Assembly (NCBI GenBank): GCA_903813345.2
Contig: CAIIXF020000005.1
Coordinates: forward strand, 6,045,375 to 6,109,374
Direction: 5' to 3'
DNA length: 64,000 nucleotides
Source of the DNA: Owenia fusiformis
Lineage: Eukaryota; Annelida; Polychaeta; Sabellida; Oweniidae
Below are positions 10,195 through 21,800 of the stretch, one piece after another. Below the pieces are notes generated by a model. That model was not told where the DNA came from. It did not search any database and saw only the letters and a program-made list of their open reading frames with translations. Position 1 is the first letter of the stretch; each line of letters opens with the position of its first letter. Made by a program: the position numbers and the translations under genes.

Positions 10195-13100
10195 ATGTAT
10201 CGGTCCTTCATCGATTCGTTTAAAAATGGGTCTTTCCAGGCTCAATGTGAGGGCTTGAAAGTCAATGAGAACAGAACCATTGCTGCGGCTTCAGCAGGTA
10301 TGTTTTACGGTTCAGTTTCCTTTGTATGTTATTTAATTCTTTGTGAAAATACATTCTCTTAACTAGTGTTCATTATTCTAGATTCTCTTTTATTATAGCC
10401 CAGTGTTACTATCTTGCAGCTAAGGATTAAATTTCCAAAGACATTGACATTGAAACCGGCATTGAAAACACTCTGATCAAAAGTTTTGACCTGTCGACTA
10501 TGAATTTCACCCCTGCCAATATTAACTGTGCAAAAAATTAAAAGATAAAGCAAGTACCAAGATTGTATTTGATTGAGTTCCACGCCATCCTGAAGTGTGG
10601 TCTCGTTTGCATGTCTGGTTTAAGGTGCTATGGAAGTTAACAGGAAATGACAAAACAGGAAGTGACAATTTTTTTTGCATTTTTGGACATTATTTGAACA
10701 AAGATAACAGAGTTCTGGTTTGACCTCCAGTCAATTTAACTAGTTCCAAATACCATTTACAGGACCAGCATCACAATGTTCATGGTCAGAATGACCCTAA
10801 ACATGATGAAATAACCTTTTTAGCCCTTTGAAAATGTGACTGAAAAATAGCTAAAAGTAGGAGCGTAGGGAAGGTCACTGAACAGAATCTTTTGAATTTT
10901 TCAGAAAATGTGCCCAATATATTGCTCTAAATGATACAATCTTTGAAAATTTGATATCATTCATAGAAAAAGAAAAAAAATGAAAAAACTGATTTGAAAA
11001 GCGGTCTATTTTCCTTTTTATGACCGCCATTTTTGTTTAAGACAATTTTCTAAAATTTCAAAGATTGTATCAGTTAGAGCATTATATTGGGCACATTTTC
11101 TGAAAAATTCAAAAGATTCTGATCAGTGACCTTCCCTACGCTCCTACTTTTAGCTTTTTTTCAGTCACACTTTCAAAGGGCTAAAAAGGTTATTTCATCA
11201 TGTGTAGGGTCATTCTGACCATGCACATTGTGATCCTGGTCGTGTAAATGATATGTGGAAATAGTTAAATTGACTGGAGGCCAAACCAGAACTCTGTTAT
11301 CTTTGTTCAAAAAATGTCCAAAAATACAAAAAAAAATTTCACTTCCTGTTTTGTCATTTCCTGTTAACTTCCATGAGACCTTAATCTTACACTGTATATC
11401 AGATATACAAAAGTCGATATTTTCAGCACCAGGGTTACACCTACTTTTACCGCAATTGATTCTTGCATTCATTTGCCATGTTTTTTGCATGGTGAAAAAG
11501 GTGTCGGCAATCTTAACTTGCAGAGGTGTTCATTTTAATTTAGAGATGATGTACTTTACAATCTCCGCAATACGATTATTATATAAAAGTTTTCACATGT
11601 CAGTCAGATTATTGTTGAGTGACTTAAAAAAACATTTGGATATGCCATTTTATGGTGTAGCAATTGCTTTAGTTCTATATCATGATATGACTTGATTCAA
11701 TAATACCATGATATCATGTCCACATGTGGTCTAATTCTCCCGTAAACTTTGGTTTAATAACTATTCTGGTGATATGTCCTGTTACGGATACTTCATCCAT
11801 TTTAACAGTTACTGCGGTGGCTACCCTACCCTGCGAACAACCTATGAAATACCAGTTTTACATGTCTCATAACTATTAATACAAAACCTCTAGGTGCTTT
11901 CCACATTTTATTTTCTTCATCCTGAGACAACCCAACTATTTTACCACTTTCCTTTTCTCAACGGTGAGTTCTATATCTCTAGGCACTGCATGCTGTGTGC
12001 TGTTGGGAGTAAATCTGACTTCATTCATTCAAATGGGTGTACTGTATATTGTGCATACTTAATTTCGCTCTTGTGAACAATAATGTATTGTATATGTTGG
12101 CTAACTCAAAACTCAAATGATTAATAATGCTCCATAAATTATAAAGAATTTGCATGCAGTATATCCAAAGCTTTCCAATGTTTATTATTTGCTAAGGTAT
12201 GGAGAAAAATCTACTAAATGTATTTGTTATGTCATTACTATTTCTTACAAATCTACTAACAGTTAAGTGAAATGTATTTAATTTCATCAATCGAATTTAT
12301 CTTTGAATTGAATTAATAACTTGACTTATACATGATACTTGAAGTTCTTAATCCTAGTGAATTCCTGTGTTAAATATAGATTGATAAGATATTCTACTTT
12401 TAGATATATGAGAGCTTGTAAATGAAAAGTTTCAAAGTACATACTGTATATCATTTTTCAAAGAGATAAATGTATATTATATGATTTTTGCATCCATTCC
12501 TACATACAAACAGTAAAAACATATAGAATGAGCTGTATACAATTTTTTGATCTCTTTAAATATCTCAAAAAGGAACTTACATACATGTATTTTTTTATAC
12601 ATTGTTAGATCAATGTTCTGGTGGGAGGGGGGGGGGTATCCTTGTGACTTACAGATCTAAATGTCAGTGCTTTTGCCGAGCCACAACGGCATTCATTTAG
12701 AGCCTGGTTTAGTAATTATTCATTTTACTCCCTTATTTAGTTTTAAAGCATGTATATTTGTTACCTTATATAACCCTACCTGTTCCACAGTTGGTTGGTT
12801 TTTACATTAATAATGTTATTTATACCAGTTTGAATATTGATGTGCATTAATTCAATAGTAACACTACATATATAAGTTAAAATACTGAATTGTGTAAAAT
12901 AAAGAACACAAAATTTGATTTGATCTGTTTATGATTCACACCATTATAAATATTCTTATTCCAACTTGCAGGCAGTGATGAAGTAGAGTTTGGATCAACA
13001 AAGTACTTTGCCCTTTGTGGATTTGGAGGTATCCTCAGTTGTGGTATCACACATACAGCAATTGTACCACTGGATCTGGTGAAATGCCGCATTCAAGTAG

Positions 13101-15594
13101 ACCCTGACAAGTACAAGGGCATTGTAACTGGCTTCAGAGTTTCTCTATCAGAAGGTGGCGTGAGAGAACTTGGGAGAGGATGGGCTCCCACTCTCGTAGG
13201 CTACTCCATGCAGGGACTATGCAAGTTTGGTTTCTATGAAGTATTCAAGAACCTTTATGCCAATATGTTAGGAGAGGTAAGAAATGCTATCTTTGTTATT
13301 ATTAATCTTGATCATTTGAATGTAATGAGAAAATTTGATTAAAATGGAACAGTTGAGCAAGACACCCACACAGGGCTTGTATTGATGTCATCCTGTTTAT
13401 GACTTAGACTTCATCCTTGTTTTTCTGTAATTATTGCATGTAGAAAAGGTGTTCATGTAAAAATTGAATTTTATATTTTATATATCTGCAGAGGTGCAAG
13501 TACATGTACACATAGTTTTTATCAATCTAGAGCTTTTCATACTGCTTATTATGAAAGGAATTCAAAGGTTTCATGAGCAACTCTATTTGGTTATATAAAA
13601 TGGGTATCATTATGAATAAGAAATATTTTATGGCTATTTAAGATGAGAATGGCAGCTATTGGGTCTTTAAGGATCAATAATAGGGAGTTTAAGCTTGCAA
13701 TGTTTTACAATTTCACAACCTAAACATGAATGGAAAATATTTAAGCCATGCATTTGTATGGGCGATTGGTCATACGTGTAGGTTGGCGTTTCGATTTTAT
13801 ATGCAAGCTTAAACTCCCTAATAATCAAACTGACTGCCAGAGAGGCATCCCAAAACTGTTTTATTAGGAGTATATTTATTTGACCAGTAATCTTTGATAA
13901 GCAGCTTGAGTTCTGAGAATGTTACATTTCACGATTGTTTTCAGTGTTGATTTTGATTAATATTATTTTGATTATTCTAATCTTTTTTTTTTTGTTTTAG
14001 GAGAAAACCTTCCTTTATAGAACAGGTCTTTATTTGGCTGCCAGTGCATCTGCAGAGTTCTTTGCTGATATTGCACTGTGCCCCATGGAGGCAATCAAGG
14101 TGCGTGTGCAGACTAACCCATCCTGGGGTAGGACACTTAGAGAGGGATTCCCCAAGCTTATGCAAGAAGAGGGAGTCAATGGGTAAGAAAGACATCTTAT
14201 GAACACCTACATTTTTTTAATAAATCAAACTTTATGTAGAGTAGAGGGAAACATTCTGTAATCAGATTAGCAGGGGGTTTCATTAGCAGCAGGCAACAGG
14301 TGATTTTCACCGGTTGTTTTCACAACATTGTCTGTTTCAGGGACTTTTCAACTTTTTCATGTTAATAAGAAATTCTAGCAAAACCCCTGGATTAGTGTCA
14401 TTATTTTTCTTTTTAACCTTCAAATTTTCTCATAAGAGGCTTACGTACTGTGTAAATTTTTTTTAAAGGATTTACCTATAACTGGTTTGAAATCTGTAGC
14501 TTGTTTGCCTTTCCTTTTGAGTTTCTAGTTTCGTTGTTCACATTCTCAGAATATGTGAAGTTACTTCTCAAATAGATACCCAATGATCTCCCCAGTATTA
14601 AAGCAAATGCCACTGGAAATTGAAAATAACATATCAACCTGTTGAAAATCAGATATTTTCTGTCAAAAGGATAACAGTATTGACATTACTGTTACCTTAT
14701 ACAATTGCAGGGTTTTAAAGGAATACATGTTGTATTTAATATGATGTTTCATTTTATTTGATTGCAGTTTCTACAAAGGACTTGTCCCACTCTGGAGCAG
14801 ACAGATCCCATACACAATGATGAAGTTTGCATGCTTTGAAAGGACAGTAGAAGCACTGTATAGTTATGTAGTACCAAAACCCAGATCAGAATGTAACAAA
14901 CAAGAACAACTTGTTGTAACATTTGTTGCTGGTTACATTGCTGGTGTATTCTGTGCTGTTGTGTCCCACCCCGCTGACACCATTGTATCAAAACTCAACC
15001 AGGAGAAGGGAAGCACATTCATGGAAGTTGGCAAGAAACTTGGCCTCCTCGGTAAGTTTACAATATAGCATTGAAATGTCCTACTTATACATATAGTTGA
15101 AAAGCACTTGATAATGAAGTATGCAATACTAAAATGTTGAAATTAATTAAATATGCCGATTTGAATAAAGAATTGAGACTTAAAATATTCAGAATTTATT
15201 ATAACTTTGATACAGTTGACATGAAACTTTTAAAATTGTCACCAATATACAAAAAGAGCATCACTGTAAGCTGACTTAGTTGGGTGGCAACACTTAGATA
15301 GGATTTGATTTGGATCAATTGTCATTTTTGCCTATAACTAAAAATCTAAGGAAAATCATAATTAGTATGAAATGATGAAGATGGCTGTAATGAAATACAG
15401 GCTAAAATACATTTATTGTTATATTTGTAGGTATGTGGAAGGGTCTATTCCCTCGTATCATAATGATTGGTACACTGACCGCCCTACAATGGTTCATCTA
15501 TGATGGTGTGAAGGTCTACTTCAAGCTGCCCCGTCCCCCTCCCCCAAGCATGCCAGAGAGCCTCAAAGCAAAACTTGCTGCAAAGGAGCAATAA
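10195..15594 (+). CDS. SLC25A3: Mitochondrial phosphate carrier protein, copy 1
   Basis: Imports phosphate with protons across the inner mitochondrial membrane for ATP synthesis. Coding exons are 10195-10297, 12972-13276, 14001-14182, 14768-15051 and 15431-15594. Phases agree and give 345 aa (the human protein is about 360). A 5' untranslated exon ends at 10062. The three carrier repeats show P67-L-D-L-V-K72, P164-M-E-A-I-K169 and P265-A-D-T-I-V270. The third lacks the basic residue, as is usual in phosphate carriers. The N-terminal segment [10 protein letters not shown] is a mitochondrial leader-like stretch. The C-terminal [12 protein letters not shown] is characteristic. The second coding exon has no intron where copy 2 has one. 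Intron 1 holds a 0.8 kb palindrome and intron 2 holds a 140 bp MITE. Confidence 0.95.
10620..11393. repeat. Long palindrome, arms of about 340 bp
   Basis: TAAGGTGCTATGGAAGTTAA at the left mirrors the right end (GTTAACTTCCATGAGACCTTA), and similarity continues nearly to the centre around 11020. Examples are GGAGCGTAGGGAAGGTCACT near 10860 and its complement near 11120. Open frames inside it are by-products of the repeat. It is a fold-back element in intron 1 of SLC25A3 copy 1. Confidence 0.85.
11394..12960. other. Remainder of SLC25A3 copy 1 intron 1
   Basis: AT-rich sequence with a poly-G run near 12625. No exon, RNA gene or clear repeat was seen. Confidence 0.5.
13681..13820. mobile_element. 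140-bp MITE
   Basis: Starts TAGGGAGTTTAAGCTTGCA and ends TGCAAGCTTAAACTCCCTA, perfect 19-base terminal inverted repeats with a probable TA target site. It lies in intron 2 of SLC25A3 copy 1. Confidence 0.85.
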
Positions 15595-16068
15595 CTTGTG
15601 TGGACTTTAGGAAATTTTAATGTAAATTGTATAATTAGCCAATAGTGAACTTGACACAACCTTTTTATAGTCATGTATGTAATATGAGGTTTATAAGAAG
15701 GCTGTGTCGAGTTCTGATACTGTATTCAGGGTATTGAGTAGCAGGATACCTAGTATTCAGTGTCATAGACTGTACAAAGATGGAGCTACTGTCTGTATAA
15801 TAGGAGTTGAATGAGAATATTTATAGAGTGGAGTGCAGTTACTATGGTTACAGACTTTGTTTATAATAGTGTTTTAACGCACAATATGTCATATTATTGT
15901 ACTCATCATTGATGACCTTTCACCTTCATAATTTATGAATGAAACATGCTGCATGTGGCTTTTATCCATTTCCTCACACAATTTTAACAGTGAATCCAAT
16001 GACTTTGTTTTAGACCAACTAAAAATAGAGTTAAATGTATGCAAGAAAGTGTAAATTATTTTGGCAAC

Positions 16069-16074
16069 AATAAA
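16069..16074 (+). terminator. Poly(A) signal of SLC25A3 copy 1
   Basis: AATAAA lies 475 bases after the stop codon. It is the first canonical hexamer I see downstream. The resulting 3' UTR would be about 0.5 kb. Confidence 0.55.
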
Positions 16075-16274
16075 GTAACATGAGAACCAGTATTAAACAT
16101 ATTGAGTTGTTCTTTTATTTATCTGTGTACCTCATTGCACATATCTGAGGCTGTTTTGTGATAATTGTCTGTCAAAAAGCTGCAAACCAGGAAAACATTG
16201 CAATTATTATGGCCAATTAAGAAGGCGGATACTTTATAAGGAGACCATGCACAAAGGTATAGCAAAAGTACAAT

Positions 16275-17040
16275 CGGATTCAAAATTCTATTTATTACCT
16301 TGAACAATCAAATGACCATATTGCAACAGTATATGAAAAAATAGAAACAAATGTATAAGACCGAACTTTTTTATATCCTATTGTTTTGTAGTTTGGTTAT
16401 CATACGTGTGGCATCTTATATTTTGATGCTTCTCTGCCATGTTATTTTCAGAAAAATTAACATGGCTGAAACTCCCTAAATTACCAAAGGCCACAGCTTT
16501 ACTGCACATTATACCTAACTATCTGAAATATACGAAAGTTAGGTCTCGTACATGTTTCTATTTTTTTTAGCTCACATGGTGAGCTATTGCAATCACTCAC
16601 TTGGCCAGTTTTAAAACCTCTGTCAATAGGATTCCCGTTTCAAGTTAGTTTTGTTCAACATCAATACAGAACACTTCCTTATGACTCCTGGTTCAAAAGC
16701 TCGCCTATTTTCAAAATGGTCGTCTCTTTTGTCTCGCGAAATTTATTTTTCGCCAATTTCTTAGCTTTACAAATAATTTCAGGTGTCCTGCATTGTAAAA
16801 ACCTTGTCACTGTAAAGAGTAGTTGTATGAAATACTTTTGTTACAAAAAATCGGCAAAAATTACATCCATTTTTTTTATTTTATTTTCTGCCATTTTAGC
16901 CATCATTCACTTTTGAGCAACACCATGTGAGCCCAGTACCCACGGTACTATTTATTCATAATCTCGAATATGGTCATTTGATTGCTTATTTTTTGAATTC
17001 AAAGTACTAGATAGAATTTTGATTCTGACTTATGTTCAAT
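16275..17040. repeat. Inverted-repeat element enclosing a second element
   Basis: GATTCAAAATTCTATTTATT...CAATCAAATGACCATATT near 16275-16325 is mirrored at about 16966-17035. Inside, 16569-16936 has its own termini (AGCTCACATGGTGAGC at the left, CACCATGTGAGCCCAGTACC at the right), the pattern of a common invertebrate MITE type. A block at 16430-16470 matches the centre of the palindrome at 8757-9153. The layout implies nested insertion. Confidence 0.6.
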
Positions 17041-17239
17041 TCTACAAGGGGTGATCCAAAAGTCCTGCGTGCAATACTGGTTTGAGTCCAGGTTTAATGT
17101 TGGCCTAACAAAGGGGAGTCCAGATTCAGTAGATACTGGAGCAGTTAATTTTCTCACTGGGACGAAGCATCCTGTTTTGTATTCCCAATACCCAAGAACG
17201 GTATTCCAAAGGACTTGACCACTAAACGTTGTAATTCTG

Positions 17240-18107
17240 TAAAGCTAAGTTCACTTTAAAGCGGCGTGCAAAGCCGAGCGCCATCAATTAAAGCTAAGTT
17301 CACACCAACGGCGCTTTAAAGGGTGACGCATATCGTTTAGCAAATCGAACGCTCGTTTCTGGTGTTGCTCACCGTTTAGTATAAAAGGCCCGATCCCGGA
17401 ATAATACTCAAGGGTTCACAGGTTCGATGTTGTTGTGTCAACACCTCTAACTGTTATATAGCATAAGTATATTATAGATCGTCACACATTTATAAAAGGA
17501 TGATTTTTATTTTGACAAATCAATTCCACATTTATGGGTGAAGTTTCAGGATCTTTTATTGGCATCTAAATTTCCCCATAACGTAATAGCACACAGCTTG
17601 GCATATGAAATATCCTACAAATGAAACAAAGCAAGACAAACCGGTTTCTAATACAAGGATTTATATTATATTGGCTGTTGTATTCTTTGAACGCAATCAC
17701 TCTTTGGATAACGTTTTCAAAATCATTATAAACGGATTACTTTATCTCAAAGACAATTTCAATAAACTGGATTTTACAGAACTCCCCTTATTTCTTAAAA
17801 ATGGACTGATCCAGTTGATTCGCCTGGAGCCGCCATATTGTTTTTATACGGGATGCTAACATCCTCCTTGGGATGCTAATCGGAACCCTTTAAAGCACTA
17901 TCAAAGCGCCGTTGGTGTGACCTTAGATTAAACAAAAATGACGGCGCTTTGCTCGCCGATTTAAAGTGTGCTATTCGCCGTTTGCGTGAACTAGGTTTTA
18001 CTATAAAAGCTGAAATTTGCACGCCGCTTTAAAGCGCTATCAAAGCGCCGTTAGTGTGGATTTAGCTTTTGCGCCATCAAAGCGCCGTTGGTGTGAACTT
18101 AGCTTTA
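17240..18107. mobile_element. MITE with nested inverted-repeat copies
   Basis: Starts TAAAGCTAAGTTCAC and ends GTGAACTTAGCTTTA. Related terminal blocks (GCTAAGTTCACACCAACGGC near 17292, and inverted AAAGCGCCGTTGGTGTGA near 17900, 18040 and 18080) recur inside, so the unit looks like one MITE inserted in or duplicated within another. It lies between the two SLC25A3 genes. Confidence 0.7.
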
Positions 18108-18845
18108 GGGGATTCCCTATGTTGTCTAATTTAACATATCCAATTTAGTCTCCAGTGCTCTTATTGCAGACAACGTCACCATTGATCTTCACTTCGTCTT
18201 TGCGATGACTGATTTTTTTTCTTAGATATTTGATTGTACCTCGTGAAACTCCACAGTCCAAATTCGCTTTTCGGTCATTTTTGGTCACTTTTTTTCATGA
18301 TGAGGTTCATATCTTCATTTTCACTTTGTAAACTCTTCTATCTTATATCCGAGTTTTTCAGTGTTTCAATTAGAATTTCTGTTTGTCCTTGTGAGGGTTT
18401 GAAGACGTCGCGAAGAGATTCTTTTGGCAGAACTGTATTGTTTGTGACACTGTCCCAGCTAGGGCAATTCTCTAACCGCCATATTTTCTTCCTAAATATG
18501 GAGAGACGTTTTGTGATTTTCGGTGCACCTAGCATATTTCTCGTGAAGGAGAATACAATTTAAAGAACGGATCATCTATTTTTCTTGGGTCTTGAGCCAT
18601 TCTTGTATATTGCCAATTGATATTTTGCAAAACGTGAAAGGGAAGTGATATCTTTAAATAATCAATTGATGTAAAATACAATTTACTGAAGCAAAGTATT
18701 TAGTCTCATTCGAATCCTATCACATCTCTCTTGGTAACGCAATTGTAAATGATTGTGAACGAGATGTTACCGGTGTGTACTATAATGTTGTTTTCCCAGC
18801 TAAATCAGTTAACGCAGTTTTCGATTTGAAGGTTACTTCGGCATA
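18108..18845. other. Sequence between MITE and SLC25A3 copy 2 exon 2
   Basis: No convincing exon was found. A first exon for copy 2 should lie here or further left, ending in phase 1, but I could not identify it. The flanks of the MITE (CACTAAACGTTGTAATTCTG before, GGGATTCCCTATGTTGTC after) may belong to an older transposon that it split. Confidence 0.4.
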
Positions 18846-18891
18846 ATGAGTTGTGAAATGTCAGACACTTGTACGTTTCTCTATATTTCAG

Positions 18892-21800
18892 GTAGTGATG
18901 AGGCTCCTGCAATGGAATTCGGGTCCATGCAATATTTTGCTTACTGCGGGCTAGGGGGCATCATCAGCTGCGGGCTTACACACACGGCTATTGTCCCCCT
19001 GGATCTGGTAAAATGTCGCATACAAGTCAACCCAGACAAGTACAAGGGAATCATCACTGGATTCAAAGGTATGCCCCAAACCTGATCGCCTTGAAAAACA
19101 AGACCGTCTAAATGTGACAAAAATTTCTGTCATTTTAGGAAACTTACCAACATCCAAAGATAGCAATGTTATTGTACATTTACTAAGGATATGATGAATC
19201 TCACTTATCATTATTAAACTATTTGAAAACTGCAGTGTCTCTGGCGGAAGGTGGATCGCGAGAGCTGGTGCGAGGGTGGGCGCCGACAGCAATAGGCTAC
19301 TCTATGCAAGGACTCTGCAAATTTGGCTTGTATGAAGTGTTCAAGTGCCTCTACTCAGACCTATTAGGAGAGGTGAGCTCAATGAATAAGTTCAAACTGA
19401 AAAATAAATTAATCTCAGTGACGTACTTACAAGATGAAGTAGCGATTATGCTCAGATCAGCATTGCGTTGCTGTATCATCAGACATGAACCTTTTCACTG
19501 AAATTCTTTCCTTTGCCTTTATCATTCATGTATATTGTGACTGGCAGATTTTTAGAACCTAAGTTCCTAAAATTAACAAGGTAGCGTCCTTACATAAATC
19601 TATACGTACATGTTTTTGTTTCAGGAGAAGACGTTCCAATGGAGAACATCCCTTTATTTGGCTGCCAGTGCATCTGCAGAGTTCTTTGCTGATATTGCAC
19701 TCTGCCCCATGGAGGCAATCAAGGTGCGTGTGCAGACCAACCCATCCTGGGGTAGGACACTTAGGGAGGGATTCCCCAAGCTCTTGAAGGAAGAGGGAGT
19801 TAACGGGTAAGTTCACCTAAGATTTCAGTTTGATTGAATGATGAACGGTGTGGGACAGAGTAAGTGCCAAGCCCGGGGTTCCAAGGCAAACATCAGAGAC
19901 TGGGGTGTATATAGCGAGCCAAGATAGATTTCGTAAACCCAATCCTTACTTCGATCTTTTGTAATGTTATTAGAAATTGGAATGAACCTGTTGATGACGA
20001 TTCTAAATCTTTAGTGCAATACATTCTAGAACTGAATGTTTTCTAAGCATAATACTTGATAATGTGTATCATTTTACTAATTATATTTAGTCCTATTTTG
20101 TATTTATTCTAGTTTCTACAAAGGACTTGTCCCACTTTGGAGCAGACAGATCCCATACACAATGATGAAGTTTGCATGCTTTGAAAGGACAGTAGAAGCA
20201 CTTTATAGATATGTTGTACCAAAACCAAGGGCCGATTGTAACAAGGCAGAGCAATTGGTGGTGACGTTTATTGCTGGTTACATTGCTGGTGTATTTTGTG
20301 CCATAGTTTCGCACCCAGCAGACACAATAGTCTCAAAGCTCAACCAGGAAAAGGGTAGCACATTTGTCGAAGTTGGAAAGAAGCTGGGATTTCTTGGTAT
20401 GAATTAGATTCATTTTTTTAAATAATCATTTAATGATGTAATGTTTAACTTTTATGTCAAGCTCGGTCAGTCGTAAAACACGAAAATGAGTTCCAATTTG
20501 ATTTATTTATTTACATATTTTACATATTTACGAAACGAAATTTACATTAATTATATTTAGTATAAACATTTACGCGGACAAAATAATTATATTGTTATTG
20601 CACGCAATAATGCATTGGGGGAATACCCAATGTCGTGGACGGAAACATGAATGGATTGTCACTCAACCCCGCTTCGCCTCATAAATCAGTGTCCTCTATG
20701 ACTCCACGAACAATCTTGTGTATTTCAACAAACGACTCTAGTAAAATTCGCTGGCGTTTATGATACTCGTCGAGGATTTCTTGATCATTTTCATTTAGGT
20801 CACTTTGTGCTAACTTGTTGATATGTAGGTTTACATGCGGTTCACGGAGAGCTTGGTGGTAATCACATTCCTCCACAATGTCTTTATATGCACCTTCAAA
20901 TGCCCCCGTCTTACCTGCATCAGTAATCCCTGGAAATACGGAACATGCATTCATTAGTTATTCTTCATTGGCTGTAAAGTCGTACAAGAAAAATTTAATT
21001 TGAACGGAAGTGATCTAATTTGAGAATGGAATAATTTTCATCATTCGGAGTCCTCATTGTACTCTGTGAAGTTTAAAAGACGCGAAATCGAAATCGCCAA
21101 TGGTTTATTTGGTTAGTTCTATGCTTGAGATATCTATATCTTGAGATATCTGAATTGTGCATATTATATTACCATAAACACTGTCGGTGTTTGATTCAAT
21201 CTGCTTATATGTCATTGCTTCTGGTACTTTATCTGTGTTATTGTTCGTCTCAAAGGCATCTGATTTCTTTGGCTTTCGCCTGAACGGACCCCTCAATTTT
21301 GTCCACTGCTTTTGAAGAAACTTTAAACACATTCTGTACCTAAAAAAACACAGTAATTATAATCCAGACCAACAAAGGCAAATACATTGTTCTAGGATAT
21401 TTAAAAAACAGAGAAAGATTTTACATATTGGTGACTAACGAATCAACAATAAAACAGTTGTAGATACTTACTTTTAGATTGACTTGTTTCCAATCAGCAG
21501 TGAAGAATCTTCAATATATTTAAAAATTACCAGATACTTTTAAAATGTCGAGTCAGATGATTGTAGGAAAATATGATCTCTATAATTTCTATATGCTTTG
21601 TCTTGTTGACAATAAGAGTTTCTTAGTAACCAAGAGCAATTGTTAGAAAGACATCTGATTGGTTACAAAGACAATGAAAGTCAATGGAAACACGTGACGT
21701 TATGGTTAAATGCATGATTTCATACTGATGACATTGACTTGATATTGTTGCATAATATGACGTCATGCATGAGTTACCATGGAGAAATAATCTTGATTGA

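Noticed and set aside
11173-11695. Overlapping open frames on both strands
   Set aside because: They fall largely within the arm of the palindrome 10620-11393. There is no domain and no splice support.
17605-17859. 84-codon plus-strand frame
   Set aside because: It lies inside the MITE 17240-18107 and has no recognisable protein features.
18234-18563. Plus and minus frames before SLC25A3 copy 2
   Set aside because: Possible transposase debris was considered, but no catalytic motif or family resemblance could be supported, and it does not provide the missing first exon.
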